A DNA stretch of 64,000 bases from Elymus sibiricus (lineage: Eukaryota; Streptophyta; Magnoliopsida; Poales; Poaceae): NCBI GenBank assembly GCA_039707655.1, contig CM077666.1, positions 393,595,886 to 393,659,885 of the forward strand, in the 5' to 3' direction. A program made the position numbers and the translations under genes. Positions 23,101 through 35,550 of the stretch are shown here, piece after piece (the stretch's first letter is position 1; every line of letters starts with the position of its first letter). The notes under the pieces were generated by a model. It searched no databases, was not told where the DNA came from, and worked only from the letters and a program-made list of their open reading frames with translations.

Positions 23101-23519
23101 AGTTGGTATTGATTCTGCTAGTAGCTACTGCTAGTGTTGAAAGGGTATTCTCTTCAATGAGCTATGTGAAGAATAAGCTAAGGAACAAAATGGGTGATGA
23201 ATATTTGAACAATTGTTTGGTTACATTTGTTGAGAGAGAATTTTTCAATCAAGTGAAGGATGAAGATGTCATCAATCTCTTCCAAAAAGGCGACCGCAGA
23301 GTTATATTGTAAGAAGGATATCATCACTTTATCAATCAAAAGGTACTTATGTATTCATGTCGTTACGGTCTGATACATTGAAATATTGCTATTGCCGTTA
23401 TGCTAGTGTTGTTTTGTTCATATATTGCTAGTGTTGTGTTGTTTGGTTCATATACTACATTTAGAGCAAAAAAAAAATTTGGATGAATACCCAGCCTTCA
23501 TTTCCTGGCGCCGCCACTG
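20142..23519 (+). mobile_element. Complete autonomous-looking hAT transposon, TSD TTGTTCGG
   Basis: The left end is CAGTGGCGGCGCCAGGGG and the right end, reverse complemented, is CAGTGGCGGCGCCAGGAA, giving a 16-bp perfect terminal inverted repeat. The exact 8-bp target duplication TTGTTCGG stands at 20134-20141 and 23520-23527. Subterminal GTATTCA motifs occur at both ends, and the left end also has a hairpin built on GTATTCA and TGAATAC. Between them is one long transposase gene. All structural hallmarks of an intact hAT-superfamily element are present over 3378 bp. Confidence 0.95.
20793..23312 (+). CDS. hAT transposase (TTF zinc finger, DUF4371, hAT dimerisation), 839 aa
   Basis: A single uninterrupted frame starting ATGAAGAAGAAG. 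An acidic low-complexity N terminus (about 1-110) is followed by a TTF-type zinc finger (CPSWFKDYKWLEYSVDKEA, FCFVCYLF, ending at RLTRHVGDVSSAH), then a DUF4371-type RNase H-like core. Predicted catalytic residues are D337 (in ILADESSDV), D403 (in GYDGASNMRG) and E783 (in ASVERVFSSM). A CDTRWGSH motif lies near residue 507, and the C-terminal dimerisation domain follows (NKLRNKMGDEYLNNCLV). The protein would bind the element's ends and catalyse cut-and-paste transposition in the nucleus. A possible leader intron runs from CAG/GT near 20468 to an AG directly before the ATG. Residue assignments are by motif, not by structural alignment. Confidence 0.93.
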   Translation: MKKKGVSIVALWERASKANKRTSTSTPNPPDVEVESSSIPPAIESNPQLALVQAHEPDDSHTEPESGSPAPIVEDDEANDEVQFEVDLEALEPDPGKRIPISRYNVNDQDKVRRRYIELGACQPKKHNFECRDISGLQRRFCPSWFKDYKWLEYSVDKEAAFCFVCYLFKDKTKSPGGDSFVKGGFRNWNMKARLTRHVGDVSSAHAEAQEKYDMFTTPQTSIRESIASNTSQYKALYKQRLTWTLKCVRFLLRQGLAFRGHDESEDSLNKGNFLELLNWLAGNFEEVDRVVLKNAPRNCRMTHHDIQQEVIKCCAQETTKLVIEELDGGHFAILADESSDVYQNEQLVVCLRYVDKKGRAVVRFLGLAHVEDTTSLTLKAAIQKMLMDYNLTFAMVRGQGYDGASNMRGNANGLKKLIMDESPSAYYVHCFAHQLQLTLVAVAKESGDCTWFFQQLAHLLNALGMSCKKMRMLRIAQAEELIDALKLEEVETGSGLNQEMGLGRPCDTRWGSHFKTVNHVISMYGALRRVLRKIGDEYHGAEAQAALSIETIFRSFEFVFMAHLMQEIFGYTYELCRALQKQDEDIVHAIELVGDTKYYLEALRTDAGWDDFLTKVTSFCTKHKIKVVDMEGPYFPVGRPRRGLCNGAINYHRFKVDMFVGVIDRQISELNGRFDEVNTELLSCMAAFCPFHLFAAYDQEKLVRLATKFDASDFTRDELARLPWQLNMYVTNVRRDERFQNLKNLCQLSVMLVETNKHEQYHIVYKLLKLVLILLVATASVERVFSSMSYVKNKLRNKMGDEYLNNCLVTFVEREFFNQVKDEDVINLFQKGDRRVIL

Positions 23520-23750
23520 TTGTTCGGTGCTTCATCGGCGGCTTCTTTGTAACGTCGATCCTTTTCCGCGACGAGTCCTTCATGCGGCTTGATCAAGATG
23601 TTTCCTTTGGTGACGTTTGCGCTCGGACCTCTCTGCTCTTCTGGTGGCTTGCTTCTGTTGATTGCAACAACATTGTATCCTAGCCAGTTGATGGCTTCGT
23701 TAATTTGAAGTTAGGTTGTTTGCGTTTTCTCCAAAAGAAAAGATGCTCTA

Positions 23751-26165
23751 AAGAACTTCATTACTTTCTTAAGAAGAGATTTTGTTAGTAATTTGTATTG
23801 TTAAAATTGTGTTAAAAGGAACTTTGAATAGTAACTCAATAGCTGACCATTGACTATTGAGTATTCTCCATGTGTTCCAAATTATCTAAAGTTCTAGCTC
23901 TGTGCTAAATCAAATCTATTAAGTTTGACCAAGTTCATAGGAAAATATATCAACGCCTACAGCACCAAATTAGTTTGAGTAGATTCATCATAGAATATAT
24001 TTTCGTGCTATATATATTTAGATATTAGAATTTTTTCATAGACTTGGTCACACGTTGAGAATTTTGACTCAAGGCAAAGCTATAACTAAGTACTAATTTG
24101 CAAAGGGTGAAAAGGGAACAGTATTCAAGATGCACATATTAGGATTTTGTAATACTTCCTACTCAAATTCCATATACCTTAGAGAGTGATGTCACTACTT
24201 CTAATTATCTCAACATATGTGCTTCCACGTCATCAAAATTGTTGTGGATGTTAGATTTACTAGCTTGATCCACTAGCATCCGTCCGGCCTATGCATGAAA
24301 ATCCTTTATCATGCAACATGCTTTAGTGCATTTTAAGTGGGGTTTAAATCACATTGCATTTAATTGTGGCATCCACAACTTTTCATATTAAGTTTTCTCT
24401 TATGCAGAAATTTCTATCGTAAGGACTGCATTGGCATTCTACACAATATTTGGAAACTATATATCCAACTCCACGGCTACGTGCGGGGTATCATCTAGTT
24501 CAGTAAATTAGCAAGTACCACTATGGCATACTTCAATAGCTGCATCTTCTAGATGGCTTTGCGAATAAATCGTTTAATAAATGTGTTGTTAATGTGCTCT
24601 TTCTATCCTCGAGATTTCATGTTTCATAGGAGAATTCGCATGAAGCAAATGGCAGAATTATCCACCCTGTTGTGCTTTGGGTCTAAATTATGTCAGACCT
24701 CCAACTTGATCGGCTGCAAAGCTTTAGCAAATAGCAGTATTTCCGAAAGAAAGAATAATTGTAGAGAATGAACCACTGTTTCATGGAGCAGCAAAAATCC
24801 ACATGGTCAGGTAATAAAGCTATTGGTAATACCCTGTCAAAAGAACATCGAAATATAAGCCAGACTGTTAGCCGAAATTGGCATGTTTCCTTATGAACAG
24901 CGTCAAGTGTTTTCCTGAAGGCAGCACGCAGTGTCAAGTCTCCGGGAAGAGCTTTTTCATGGTTCCAACAATGGTGGTGGCGCTGGATATGGCACATCAA
25001 ATGAGATCGCAGAGGGCAGTCGCTTGCCTTTGAACTGGCCTCAAGCAATCGCAGAATGCCCGGTGATTGAGAATTTGCCAGAACATACACCGGTAAGCAT
25101 TTCCTGCTCTAGAGAATTAGTGGCAGTGACTTACAATTTCTCAAAAAGAAAAATGAAAATCAACATGTGAGTTGGCTGTACTGTACATCCCTTTCAGGAA
25201 CAAGGTTATTAGGAAAAGAACATAACCCGTATATTCCTATGAGGAATGAGATGATTATTAGGAAGAAAAACTCTGTTTAGTGCGGAGCCTCGGATAGTTG
25301 TTCTACATTCTACAGACTTATAAATGTCGCCTCTACTATATCTACCATTTCAACTCTGATAGATGCTTCAGACGTTTGATTCAGAAACAGAAAGTTGTAC
25401 TCTGTGTCTTGGTCTCATATTTGTGTATTTATAGAACTCGCAACATCTGAGCATGTTTAGATCCTGAATCCTGATCCTCGTGTACTACCTTGTCGATTTC
25501 ATATTTGTATGAGCACTAAAAAGTAACACCTGCCAAGTACTCAGAATAACCGCAAGAAAAATCAGGATTCATTCCCACTGAACCCAAACTAAAACATGGC
25601 AAAGCACTTTTACAGATTGCAGCAAGTGATAGACTGATCAAACTACAACTCGACTGTAAAATTCTAGCAGCACAGTTATAATATCTGAAGATAAAATGAA
25701 CAGATCAAATCAGCAAGTCCTAGGAAAGCGATAACACGATTCCTCACTGAAGCATTTCATTAGAATTCAGGATCGGAGTAGTTTCATCTAGCGCCAAATA
25801 CTTGAACAGATGAAAGTTGGATTCAGTAGAGCAGTACCATCTAATCTGGGAAGCAACGAGGATCGGAGTAGTTTCATCTAGTCCCAAATACTCCTACTTC
25901 AAGAAATAAAATACTGATTCACTGCAGCTGTACTGTCCAAACAGATCAAATCACTCGGTCTTGGAAAAAACAAAACACAATTCAACAGTGAAGCATTTCG
26001 TCAGGATTCAGAATCGAACTGATTGCATTGAACAGGTATTACACGGCCTACTGAACCCAAGACAGAACACAACGACGCACGCCAAAGTAGTAAATCACAT
26101 CTAGCACGGCACACATATCACAGAGCAAACGAGGAAGTTGCCCCACTGCTGGCACCACTGCGCAT
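23751..26165. other. Gene-poor interval with degenerate repeats downstream of histone H4
   Basis: 23.86-24.12 kb has AAGTTTGACCAAGTTCATAG and related text of a badly eroded Stowaway-like MITE without clear ends. Around 24.93-25.09 kb a frame reads NGGGAGYGTSNEIAEGSRLP and ends at a possible donor, but I recognise no family and cannot support a gene. At 25.69-26.02 kb two diverged copies of a segment of about 90 bp occur (around 25700-25790 and 25944-26015), and GATCGGAGTAGTTTCATCTA occurs at both 25771 and 25860. The remainder shows nothing recognisable. Confidence 0.5.
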
Positions 26166-28070
<1,905 letters not shown>

Positions 28071-28074
28071 TCGT

Positions 28075-28360
28075 CCTCACGGGATAGTTAGGTTTCTTGT
28101 GGTGGAACCAGCCTACCAAGGTTCAAGTCCTAAACCTGACATTGATGCTCGTTTTTTCTGGATTTATTTCAGGCTTTCTGGTGATGTTCGTTTAGTGGGA
28201 GGAGACATTACCGTCAACTACGAGGCGCCTGTGGTGGCTTCGTCAATGTCAAGATGTGATGTTGGGTCAGTATCTCGGAGATGCTCATAGGGATAGGTTA
28301 TGCGTGTTTGCATTCATATGGGTGAGTGTATGTGCATGTATATGCGCATATGTGATTGTT
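28075..28360 (+). mobile_element. Au-like tRNA-derived SINE, copy 2
   Basis: A B-box GGTTCAAGTCC at 28121-28131 matches the Pol III consensus well. The body repeats the same ordered blocks as the first copy (ATTTATTTCAGGC, GTGGGAGGAGAC, GAGATGCTCATAGGGATAGG) and ends before an A-run near 28366. The 5' end is approximate. Between 28370 and 28780 there is only AT-rich sequence with ACATTTTTTCAA phrases. Confidence 0.65.
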
Positions 28361-28785
28361 CCATGTTAAAAAATTACACGTTTCACATTTTTTCAAGCAC
28401 ATATTTTTTAACTTTTTTCAAATACGCTTGAAATATTTTTTTCAAATGCTATCAACATTTTTTTAAGTTGCACAAACATTTGTGTACACTACACAAATAT
28501 TTTTGAAAAAACTTAAGTAACTGTTTGTGGAATATATGTATTTTTGAATTTTGTAAGCATAAACAAAAGTAGAAAAGAAAAAACAAAACAAAAACAAAAC
28601 AGGGTGAAGAAAAGCACAAACCTACTACCGGGCTGGTCTACTAGGGGCATTCCTTCAGGGGACGCTGGCTTTCGTCTCGCTGTAAGCGGGACATAGCCGT
28701 GCCCAACATTAGGTGATCGCAACTCATTTTTCAGATGTCATCGCTGGTTCTCCCTCTGTTGTGCATCGCTAGTCGTATTGTTATA

Positions 28786-29041
28786 CTCCTTCCTTTTTTT
28801 TTACTTTGCATATTGGATTTGTCTTCAGTCATATTTTATGGACCAGAATTATAAAAAATATATCAACTTTCACAATATCAAATCAATATCTTTAAATTTA
28901 TCATGAAATATTTTCAAGTTATATGTTTTTTGTATTGTAGTTGTTGACGATTTTTAATATTAATTTGATCAACTTTTACAAAAATTGACTTAAGACAATA
29001 TAAATATGCCTAATATGCGAAGTAAAAAAGAAACGGAGGGA
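28786..29041. mobile_element. Stowaway-like MITE, about 255 bp
   Basis: The left end CTCCTTCCTTTTTTTTTACT and the right end (reverse complement begins CCCTCCGTTTCTTTTTTACT) continue as an imperfect inverted repeat through GCATATTGG / CCTAATATGC. A TA precedes the left end; the right TA is lost. A second relic of the same right terminus (CCTAATATGCGGAGTAGAAA) occurs at about 30846. Confidence 0.75.
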
Positions 29042-29354
29042 AATTTGGCTTAAGACAAACCTAACAGGGAGCGCCTAAAGCTTACCTAGCTGAGACATAA
29101 CTATGTCTCATTCACCTGGCCATTGGGATGTTGTTTGTTTGTGGTTGTCCCGTTTGGGCTTTTATATTTGTCTAGTTAGGCGCTTCAATTGCGCACCGCG
29201 GTGCACATGTGGCTAGTAGAAAAAAACCAGGTTGACACCAGTTTTTATACATGTTGCGACTGTTGCAATGGCGCATTCACGCGACTAGTACAAACAAAAT
29301 TTTGGTCAAGCCAAGATGTAGTCGCTTTGTGCCTGTGTAGTTGCATTCGTGGTA

Positions 29355-29705
29355 CAACATTTGCAGTTGCATTTGTGTGGTGATGGACATGCAACTGTTC
29401 CCAACAACTTCACTCCCTCAGTTGCAGTCGCTTTGCATCCGTGCAGTTGTTGTCGGGTTACAACACTTGCAGTTGCATGTGTTAACGATAGACATGCAGT
29501 TGGCCTCGACAACTTTCTTTTGACACCAATTGCAGTCAGATTATAATGCTTCTATTTGCAAGTATAGAATTAGACATGCGATTTGCCACAACAACTCCTC
29601 TCCTGACCGATCGACCCTAGTTGTAGTCACTTTGTGCTCAAAAGTTGTAGGCAGGTACAACCTTTGCAGTTGCATGTCTAGTGATGGACATGCAACCGCC
29701 CGACA
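29355..29705. repeat. Four degenerate repeats, each with a small hairpin
   Basis: Units start near 29358, 29468, 29552 and 29667 (steps of about 110, 84 and 115 bp). The clearest read TTGCAGTTGCATGT, a short loop, then GACATGCAACTG or GACATGCAACCG, so GTTGCATGT and ACATGCAAC pair into a stem. Spacers share CCCCAATTGTAGTCGTTTTA-like text. Confidence 0.7.
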
Positions 29706-30594
29706 ACCCCCTCTCAACCCCAATTGTAGTCGTTTTATGCCATGCATGAATATTAAGCTAAGAAAATCTACACAATCAATTTTACAATATTTTGGTAACA
29801 AATGAATAGTATGCTAAAAATGAATATACAAAAATAAGAACTGAAATACAGTGAAGCAAATGCCCACATAGCCCAGCTCGATAGACAAACAAACATGGGC
29901 AAAGAGCTCCTACGTTTGCGGGCGTTAAATTGACGAGCCTTCGCACAGGGCGTGAACCAACTACGCTGGCCCATTTTGGACGCAACAAAGAGAAATCGAC
30001 ACTGTAGCGACTAAAGGGCATTGTAGTGCCCAACACTATAGTGAACCGGTTCACTGTAGCGACCCGACTCTGTATCAACCTGGCATTGTAGCATCCGGTT
30101 CACTGTACCGAACTGAATTTTTGGTCGGCTTTTATTTCGAACATTTTTAAAATACAATTGAACAATTTTGTAATATATGTTCAACATTTTCTTAATATGC
30201 CCAGGAAGCATTTTTATGTTAAAAAACTTTTCTTAATATGCGATGAACATTTTTATAATGCACGCTAAACTTTTTTGTAATATACGGTGCACATTTTTAA
30301 ATACAATGAAGTTTTCATGATATACGCTGAACAATTTTTAAATACACATTTAGCATGTTTGTAATATACGTTGAAATTTTTCTTAATATACAATGAACAT
30401 TTTTATAATGCACGGTTCAACTTTTTGTAATACACGGTTACGATAAACATTTTGATAAAACACGGTGATTTTTTTTATAATAGACAAAAAAAGAAGTAGA
30501 GAAGACAAAAAGCAGAAAAGGAAAAAAAACAGAAAAAGGGAAAACCAAAAACCCCAATAAACCAAACAACAACAACAACAACAAACCGGTCCAA

Positions 30595-30612
30595 GAACCT
30601 TCTAGAAGGTTC
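30595..30612. promoter_or_regulatory. Perfect palindromic heat-shock-element-like site in a repeat
   Basis: GAACCTTCTAGAAGGTTC is a perfect 18-bp palindrome and also fits GAAnnTTCnnGAAnnTTC at every defined base. It lies in a repeat-like segment with no gene next to it, so a regulatory role is doubtful; it may simply be a transposon hairpin. Confidence 0.4.
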
Positions 30613-30859
30613 CCAGAACGAGATCCTCTGCGAAGAACCCACAAAGCCAAAACATGGGCCAGCCCAATTAGAGGTGTCAAGAGGCTCCCTCTCAGCGAAG
30701 CCACCACTATTTGTCGCATGCGGGCGACAAATATGATCTGCGCCTCCGACCACACAAGACAAAAAAGACGGCGTTACATGCATCTTAAAACCTTAAGATC
30801 TAACGGCTACAGCGCTAAACTTTAGCAAATCCGAACCTAATGTACCTAATATGCGGAGT

Positions 30860-31290
30860 AGAAAAAGGAGAGTATTTTTTTGACAAATGGTGGATTTTAT
30901 TGACTCAAAATGAAGCATCAAATGGATACAAACTCTAAGGGCACACATTTGTCCTCTGCATAGCTATGAGCACACAACGAACATCAACGCATACAAAAGA
31001 GGCAACAAATAACGAAGTCATACAAGATCAAAGTTATGTGTAATCGAGGAAAAAAAATCTGAAGCAATCCACATAACTATTGACAAACTACATCAACGAC
31101 CATCCCCGCACTAATCATGTCTTGACACCACAAAACCAACGAGGTTCTTCAACAATAACGCCTACAAAAAGGGAAAGACGCTCAAGCGCCGCTGTCATCG
31201 GATCTAACAACCAAAGGCCATATTTTCTGTTTTCACCCTCAAGAAAAAATCCAAGCAATGCCTGTGCCACACCACAGGTGGATCGTTTGC
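30860..31290. other. Retroelement-tail-like remnant
   Basis: It begins with a T-run and TTTTATTGACTCAAAATGAAG, text that resembles the reversed 3' end of a common Triticeae retroposon (from general recollection). No coding frame with a known domain is present. Confidence 0.3.
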
Positions 31291-31299
31291 TCTGTGCCT

Positions 31300-31500
31300 C
31301 ACCACAGGCTCCACATTCGTCTTCCTTTTCTAGAGATCTTTAAACAGTCTCCCCATCTAGTCTTCCTTTTCTAGAGATCATTAAACAGCCTCCCCGGCAC
31401 ACCACAGGCTCCACATTCGTCTTCCTTTTCTAGAGATCCTTAAACAGTCTCCCCATCTAGTCTTCCTTTTCTAGAGATCTTTAAACAGCCTCCCCATCTA
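31300..31500. repeat. Nested tandem repeat, about 40 bp within about 100 bp
   Basis: TCTTCCTTTTCTAGAGATC plus TTTAAACAGTCTCCCCATCT recurs at 31319, 31361, 31419 and 31461, and the pair starting ACCACAGGCTCCACATTCGT is itself duplicated (31301 and 31400). A further diverged copy occurs near 31880. From 31590 to 31860 the phrase GTGTGTTGAATCAAGAGTC and the segment GAGGTAGCAGGATCCACTCA are also repeated. From 31990 to 32608 nothing else is recognisable apart from the likely 3' UTR of the oleosin gene. Confidence 0.85.
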
Positions 31501-32608
31501 CAAACCGCTCCTCGACTCCTTGCTAATTGATTCTGATTTATTTCATCAATCTGAATTGTTTTATATCATCGATTCTAACTTGTTTTATATAGTCTATTAT
31601 GGTTCGAGAGGAGGTAGCAGGATCCACTCAAACACTACAGTGAGAGTGCGTTGAATCTTGTTTTGTAGAGTCTATTATAAAATCGAGAGACGAGGTAGCA
31701 GGATCCACTCAAACATCACAGTCAATACAGTGAAAGTGTGTTGAATCAAGAGTCCCGGACTATTATGGTTCGAGAGGAGGTGTAGTGTGTTGAATCAAGA
31801 ATCTCGTATATCATGGAAGTGTGTTGAATCAAGAGTCTCATATATCACAACACAACAGAACAGCTGTCCGAAACACCTGTCTTCCTTTCTAGAGATTTTT
31901 GAACAATCTCCCCATCTACAAACCAACCACTCGTCTGTAAATCAGAATCAGAACATAACAGCAGAGTATTCAGTCATCCCCTGAAACTACCAGAAACATC
32001 GACAAGCATTTCCTTCATGGATAAAAGGAAAAAACATTGCTTTGTGTGTTCACTTCAACGTTTCATAAACCTTATGTTGCAACATTATTGTTTATCTCTA
32101 GGACAATCAGATCTGTTGTTAACAAATTAACTGTATGCTTGCACATATGGGATTAATGCTAGTTGCCAGTACAGTCACTTTGTAAGTTGGTATTGAGTTG
32201 ATTTTAACATACCCCCTTCATAGAAGAACATAAGAAAAAGACCTAGTCCCTTCTGCAATCTGCATTTCAGTAGAGACTAGCTTGCACAGTCGCACACTTC
32301 GCCCAAACTCGGCAATTTATTCATCATAAACGCACAGACATCCACAAGCACACACCATAGGTACATCCAGCATCCAGACCCTCTCCAAACTTCGACCACG
32401 GAAACATACTGCTAGAGTACTAGGACAACTAGTTCGCAACAAAAGTCTAAACACGCACTCGGTCGGATAGCACAACAGGTGGTAAACGGCGTCGACTTGC
32501 TCGCGCGGCGGGCACGGCGGCGATCAAACGCGCGCACGGATCAGCAACCGTACGCTATATCGTTCATCATCCACGCATCGGCCGCGCGTCGGGGCACGAA
32601 CCTCCTCT

Positions 32609-33112
32609 TCAAGCCCCCTGCGCCTGGTCGATGCGGGTCTGCGCGGCGTCCTTGATGTCGCGGGCCTTGGACGCGAGCCGCGCCTTGGCGTGGTCCAGCT
32701 GGTCGGCGCCCGGCGGGTGCTTGCCGGTGAGGTACTTGTACATCCACGAGAACACGGACAGCGCCGCCACGCCCAGCCCGCCGGACGTCACGAAGCCGGC
32801 GGACATGAGCGCCAGCGCGATGGCCGCCGGCACCAGCACCGGGCTGAAGATGACCAGCACGGGCGTCGCCACGGTGAGCGCGATGACGGTGCCGGCCAGG
32901 ATCAGGCCGGACAGCACCAGCATCGACCCGGCGGCCGTGGCCGCCGTCGCGGCCTTCAGGGCAGCAGAAGCAGCCACGCGGCCGCTTCAGGGCTGCTTCT
33001 GCTGCTGCTGCTGCTGCTCGTCGTGGTCGCCGCCGTAGCCTCCACGGCCACTGCGGTCTCCGAAGGCGCCGCCGCCGCCTAGGACACCCCTGTCTCTGTT
33101 GTGGTCAGCCAT
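32609..33112 (-). pseudogene. Oleosin gene with an in-frame stop at codon 42
   Basis: From the ATG at 33112 the frame reads MADHNRDRGVLGGGGAFGDR, a Gly/Gln-rich N terminus ending in six Gln and KQP, then TGA at 32989-32987. The same frame stays open to 32609 and gives a full oleosin core: the hydrophobic hairpin with the proline knot ([19 protein letters not shown]), then [20 protein letters not shown] and an amphipathic C terminus. Oleosins coat seed oil bodies and control their size. The intact family member is of the 16-18 kDa seed class. A duplicated GCCCTGAAG motif around the stop suggests local rearrangement. No in-frame ATG upstream of the hairpin follows the stop, so a functional product is unlikely unless the stop is a sequence error. 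Seed-type promoter motifs remain. Confidence 0.88.
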
Positions 33113-33200
33113 GTGAACGGATCAAGGGACGTGCGTGGGGAGGGGAACTACCGGAGCACGCTAGGTGCGAGCGAAGGGGGCGAGGGGAGGGGAGTGAGGT

Positions 33201-33234
33201 TATAGAGGAGCGCGGTGTGCATGGGGTTACGTGG
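33201..33234 (-). promoter_or_regulatory. Oleosin promoter motifs (TATA-like, RY, ACGT core)
   Basis: Read on the minus strand, a TATAAC box lies at about 33204-33199, an RY motif CATGCA at 33223-33218 and a CCACGT core at 33234-33229. RY and ACGT elements are bound by B3 and bZIP factors that drive seed-maturation genes, which fits oleosin. The sites are seen; activity is inferred. Confidence 0.5.
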
Positions 33235-33639
33235 AGGCCGGAGCTGGAGCGGCCGCGTGGGACGCATGCGAGCACTCGTGTCGGGCGCGCCGCGACACCT
33301 GTGCTGGTGCGGCGCGCACGCGGTGTCGCCGTGCCCGCCTGGCGATACGTACGAGGTCCTGGCCGTGGTTCGATTTGCCGCTGGCTGAACGGTCCCGTGG
33401 GTGCTGGATGCCTTTTTTTTTTTAGGCAAAGTGGGTGCTGGATGCCTGTAGTAGATTGCGGTGTACTGGGCCTTGGTCTGCAGGTAAGATGGGCTATTCC
33501 ATGCGTTGATTAACACGCCAGCGCCAAGTGAGCAGCAAACTAAACGAAAACAACCAGCAAAACCGCTTCTGGTGTGACACTAAACCACTCAGGGTTTGAT
33601 TAAAATGTTTTTGACATTTTCAGGGTTGAAATCATACCA

Positions 33640-34480
33640 AAATTGAGTTTTTTTTGGGCGAGGGGTGGGGGGTTATGGAGACATTGTGAGGGATTTGGGG
33701 GTGAAAACCATACTTCTTTACGCCGCGCCCTTGGTTCGGCAACCGGCGCTCGTAGGCGACAACAGCTGGGCCGGCCCACTAGGCTCATTGCTCGGCTGCA
33801 ATCGCCCGCTCATTGGCAAGCTCACTATTAAAAAATAGTAGGTGCCAGTTCTGGAAAAAGAGGCACCCTAATTTTTTTTAAAAGGTCATGAACTAGTGCT
33901 CTTTTTTGGTTTTATTTTGCAAATTTTAAAAAATTTCATAAATTTGGAAAAAGTTTGTGAGTTTGAAAAAAGTCACAAATTTGGATTAAGTTCATGAATT
34001 TGAAAGAAATTCATGAATTTTTAAAAGTTCACAATTTTTTTTAAAGTTCATCAATTTGAAAATTTAACAGATTAAAATTTCATAAATTTGAAAAAGTATA
34101 CGAAATTTGAAAAAAAACATATTTTTCCTAAAAATATATTAAATTTGGAAAAAGTACGTGAAGTTTGGAAAAAGTTAAAAAATGAAAATAGTTCATGAAT
34201 TTAAAAAAAAATCAGGCATTTGGAAAAAAGGAAAAAGGAAAAGAAAAAACAAATGAAAAAAGGAAGAAGAAGACCCGAAAAAAAACTAGGCCAAAAAAGC
34301 AGAAACAAAAAAAACTCAGACCTTATGGAAGCTTACCAAAGGCATTTGGGAGCTTCACAGAAACGTGTGTGCGTAGATGGGCCGGCCCACTAAATCTAGC
34401 AAAGGGAACGTGGGTGTGCGCCATCTACCATTTAGCGTGTAAGTAGCGCAATAGGCTAAATAGGATTTCACCTCCTTTCC
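33640..34480. other. AT-rich simple-repeat DNA
   Basis: Many imperfect copies of AAGTTCATGAATTTGAAAAA occur between 33.9 and 34.25 kb, followed by a purine-rich lysine-coding run and GGGCCGGCCCACTAAATC. This looks like the interior of a degenerate transposon. No ends were found and no gene is supported. Confidence 0.4.
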
Positions 34481-35550
34481 ATTTCTTCCCCTTGCTGTTG
34501 GCCGGGAAGATAAACTCTCGAAACATGCCTTCGCCCTACATTATATATAAAGCAACAACCAAACAAAGCACACGCCCGAACGATACAAGGTGATGAGGCA
34601 ACCCTCTTACAAAGCTAATCCCAAGCTAATCGGATCCCGCAGACCGCAAGTGACTATGCCACCGAAAGATAACTCAAGAAGATCTGAGTACATCGCCACG
34701 ATACGCCTTAGTATACCTAAGCTCCATGACAACACCCTTAGAAGAAAGAATGGCACAAAGAATCACCGCTGTCGAGTCCATAACGGACAAAGGTTTTCAC
34801 CTGGAACCCAGACACGGAGAGGAGCACCATCACGACGCCTTCAAGAAGAAAGCGACGCCCGCGAGCGTCGCCGTCATCGGTGACAAAGTACGGAGCTTTC
34901 ACTCGGCAGCTCCCCTGACCTTTGTGCCACCTCGAGGTCTCCAGGACAAGTGCGACGAGTACAGATCTCTAGATCCGGATCGAGGCTTTGCCACTGCCCG
35001 AGACAAAGAGCGCGCCTGAGCCATCCGCCACTCCACCTCCCGTCGCCTGCACGACCAAGAAATAAAGTCATCACCGTCGCCATGGTGCCCATCGCAGAGC
35101 TAATGCAGACCGTTATCCGGGGCCGCCGCCCCGACATCCATGTCCGAGACACCAACAACCGCCCACATCACGGTGCACCCACCATGGTAGGAGTAAAAGG
35201 CATCTCCTTTCACTCCTAGCCTAGCATCAACCACGAACTCTGGATCTACGCCTCCACGGTAGGAGGCGCCCATGCCTACATCCCCAGCCAGTCCCGGTGG
35301 ACTGGGGGAGACACAACTGATGGTGTCCTGAATAAGGGGGTGTCGACCACGTCGTCACCCAAAGGACGTGGGCTGGGCCGTGGATGGGCCAGAGGAGGGG
35401 GTGAGCGATACGCAACGAGCGTAGCCACATGGCAGCCTCTAGTCGGTGCATGATTTATGACGATGAGTATTCTTAGTATCACGTCTTGCTAGAGTGCACA
35501 ATGGCAAGATGCATGTGTATGCTTGCCGATAAAGCAACGACATGTCATCT
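34481..35550. other. Unclassified interspersed-repeat-like block
   Basis: GC-balanced text with frames open on both strands but without domain content; phrases such as AGCACCATCACGACGCCTTC suggest a dispersed Triticeae retroposon. From 35556 and again from 35750 a 45-bp segment starting GAATTCATGCTCCAG is repeated with a few changes. Confidence 0.35.

Larger units (their letters stand above)
29042..30850. other. AT-rich non-coding repeat block
   Basis: The first half contains the 84-115 bp hairpin repeats listed separately. 30.12-30.47 kb contains many short copies of AATATACGNTGAACATTTTT, a pattern I associate with non-autonomous Mutator-like or CACTA interiors in Triticeae. No end structure was identified and no coding frame is convincing. 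Confidence 0.4.

Noticed and set aside
23860..24120. Stowaway-like MITE in the interval after the hAT element
   Set aside because: Internal phrases are similar but neither terminal inverted repeat nor a TA pair could be placed.
24931..25170. A 79-codon frame with an exon-like 3' border
   Set aside because: No family recognised, no matching upstream exon and no conservation evidence; left as part of the gap description.
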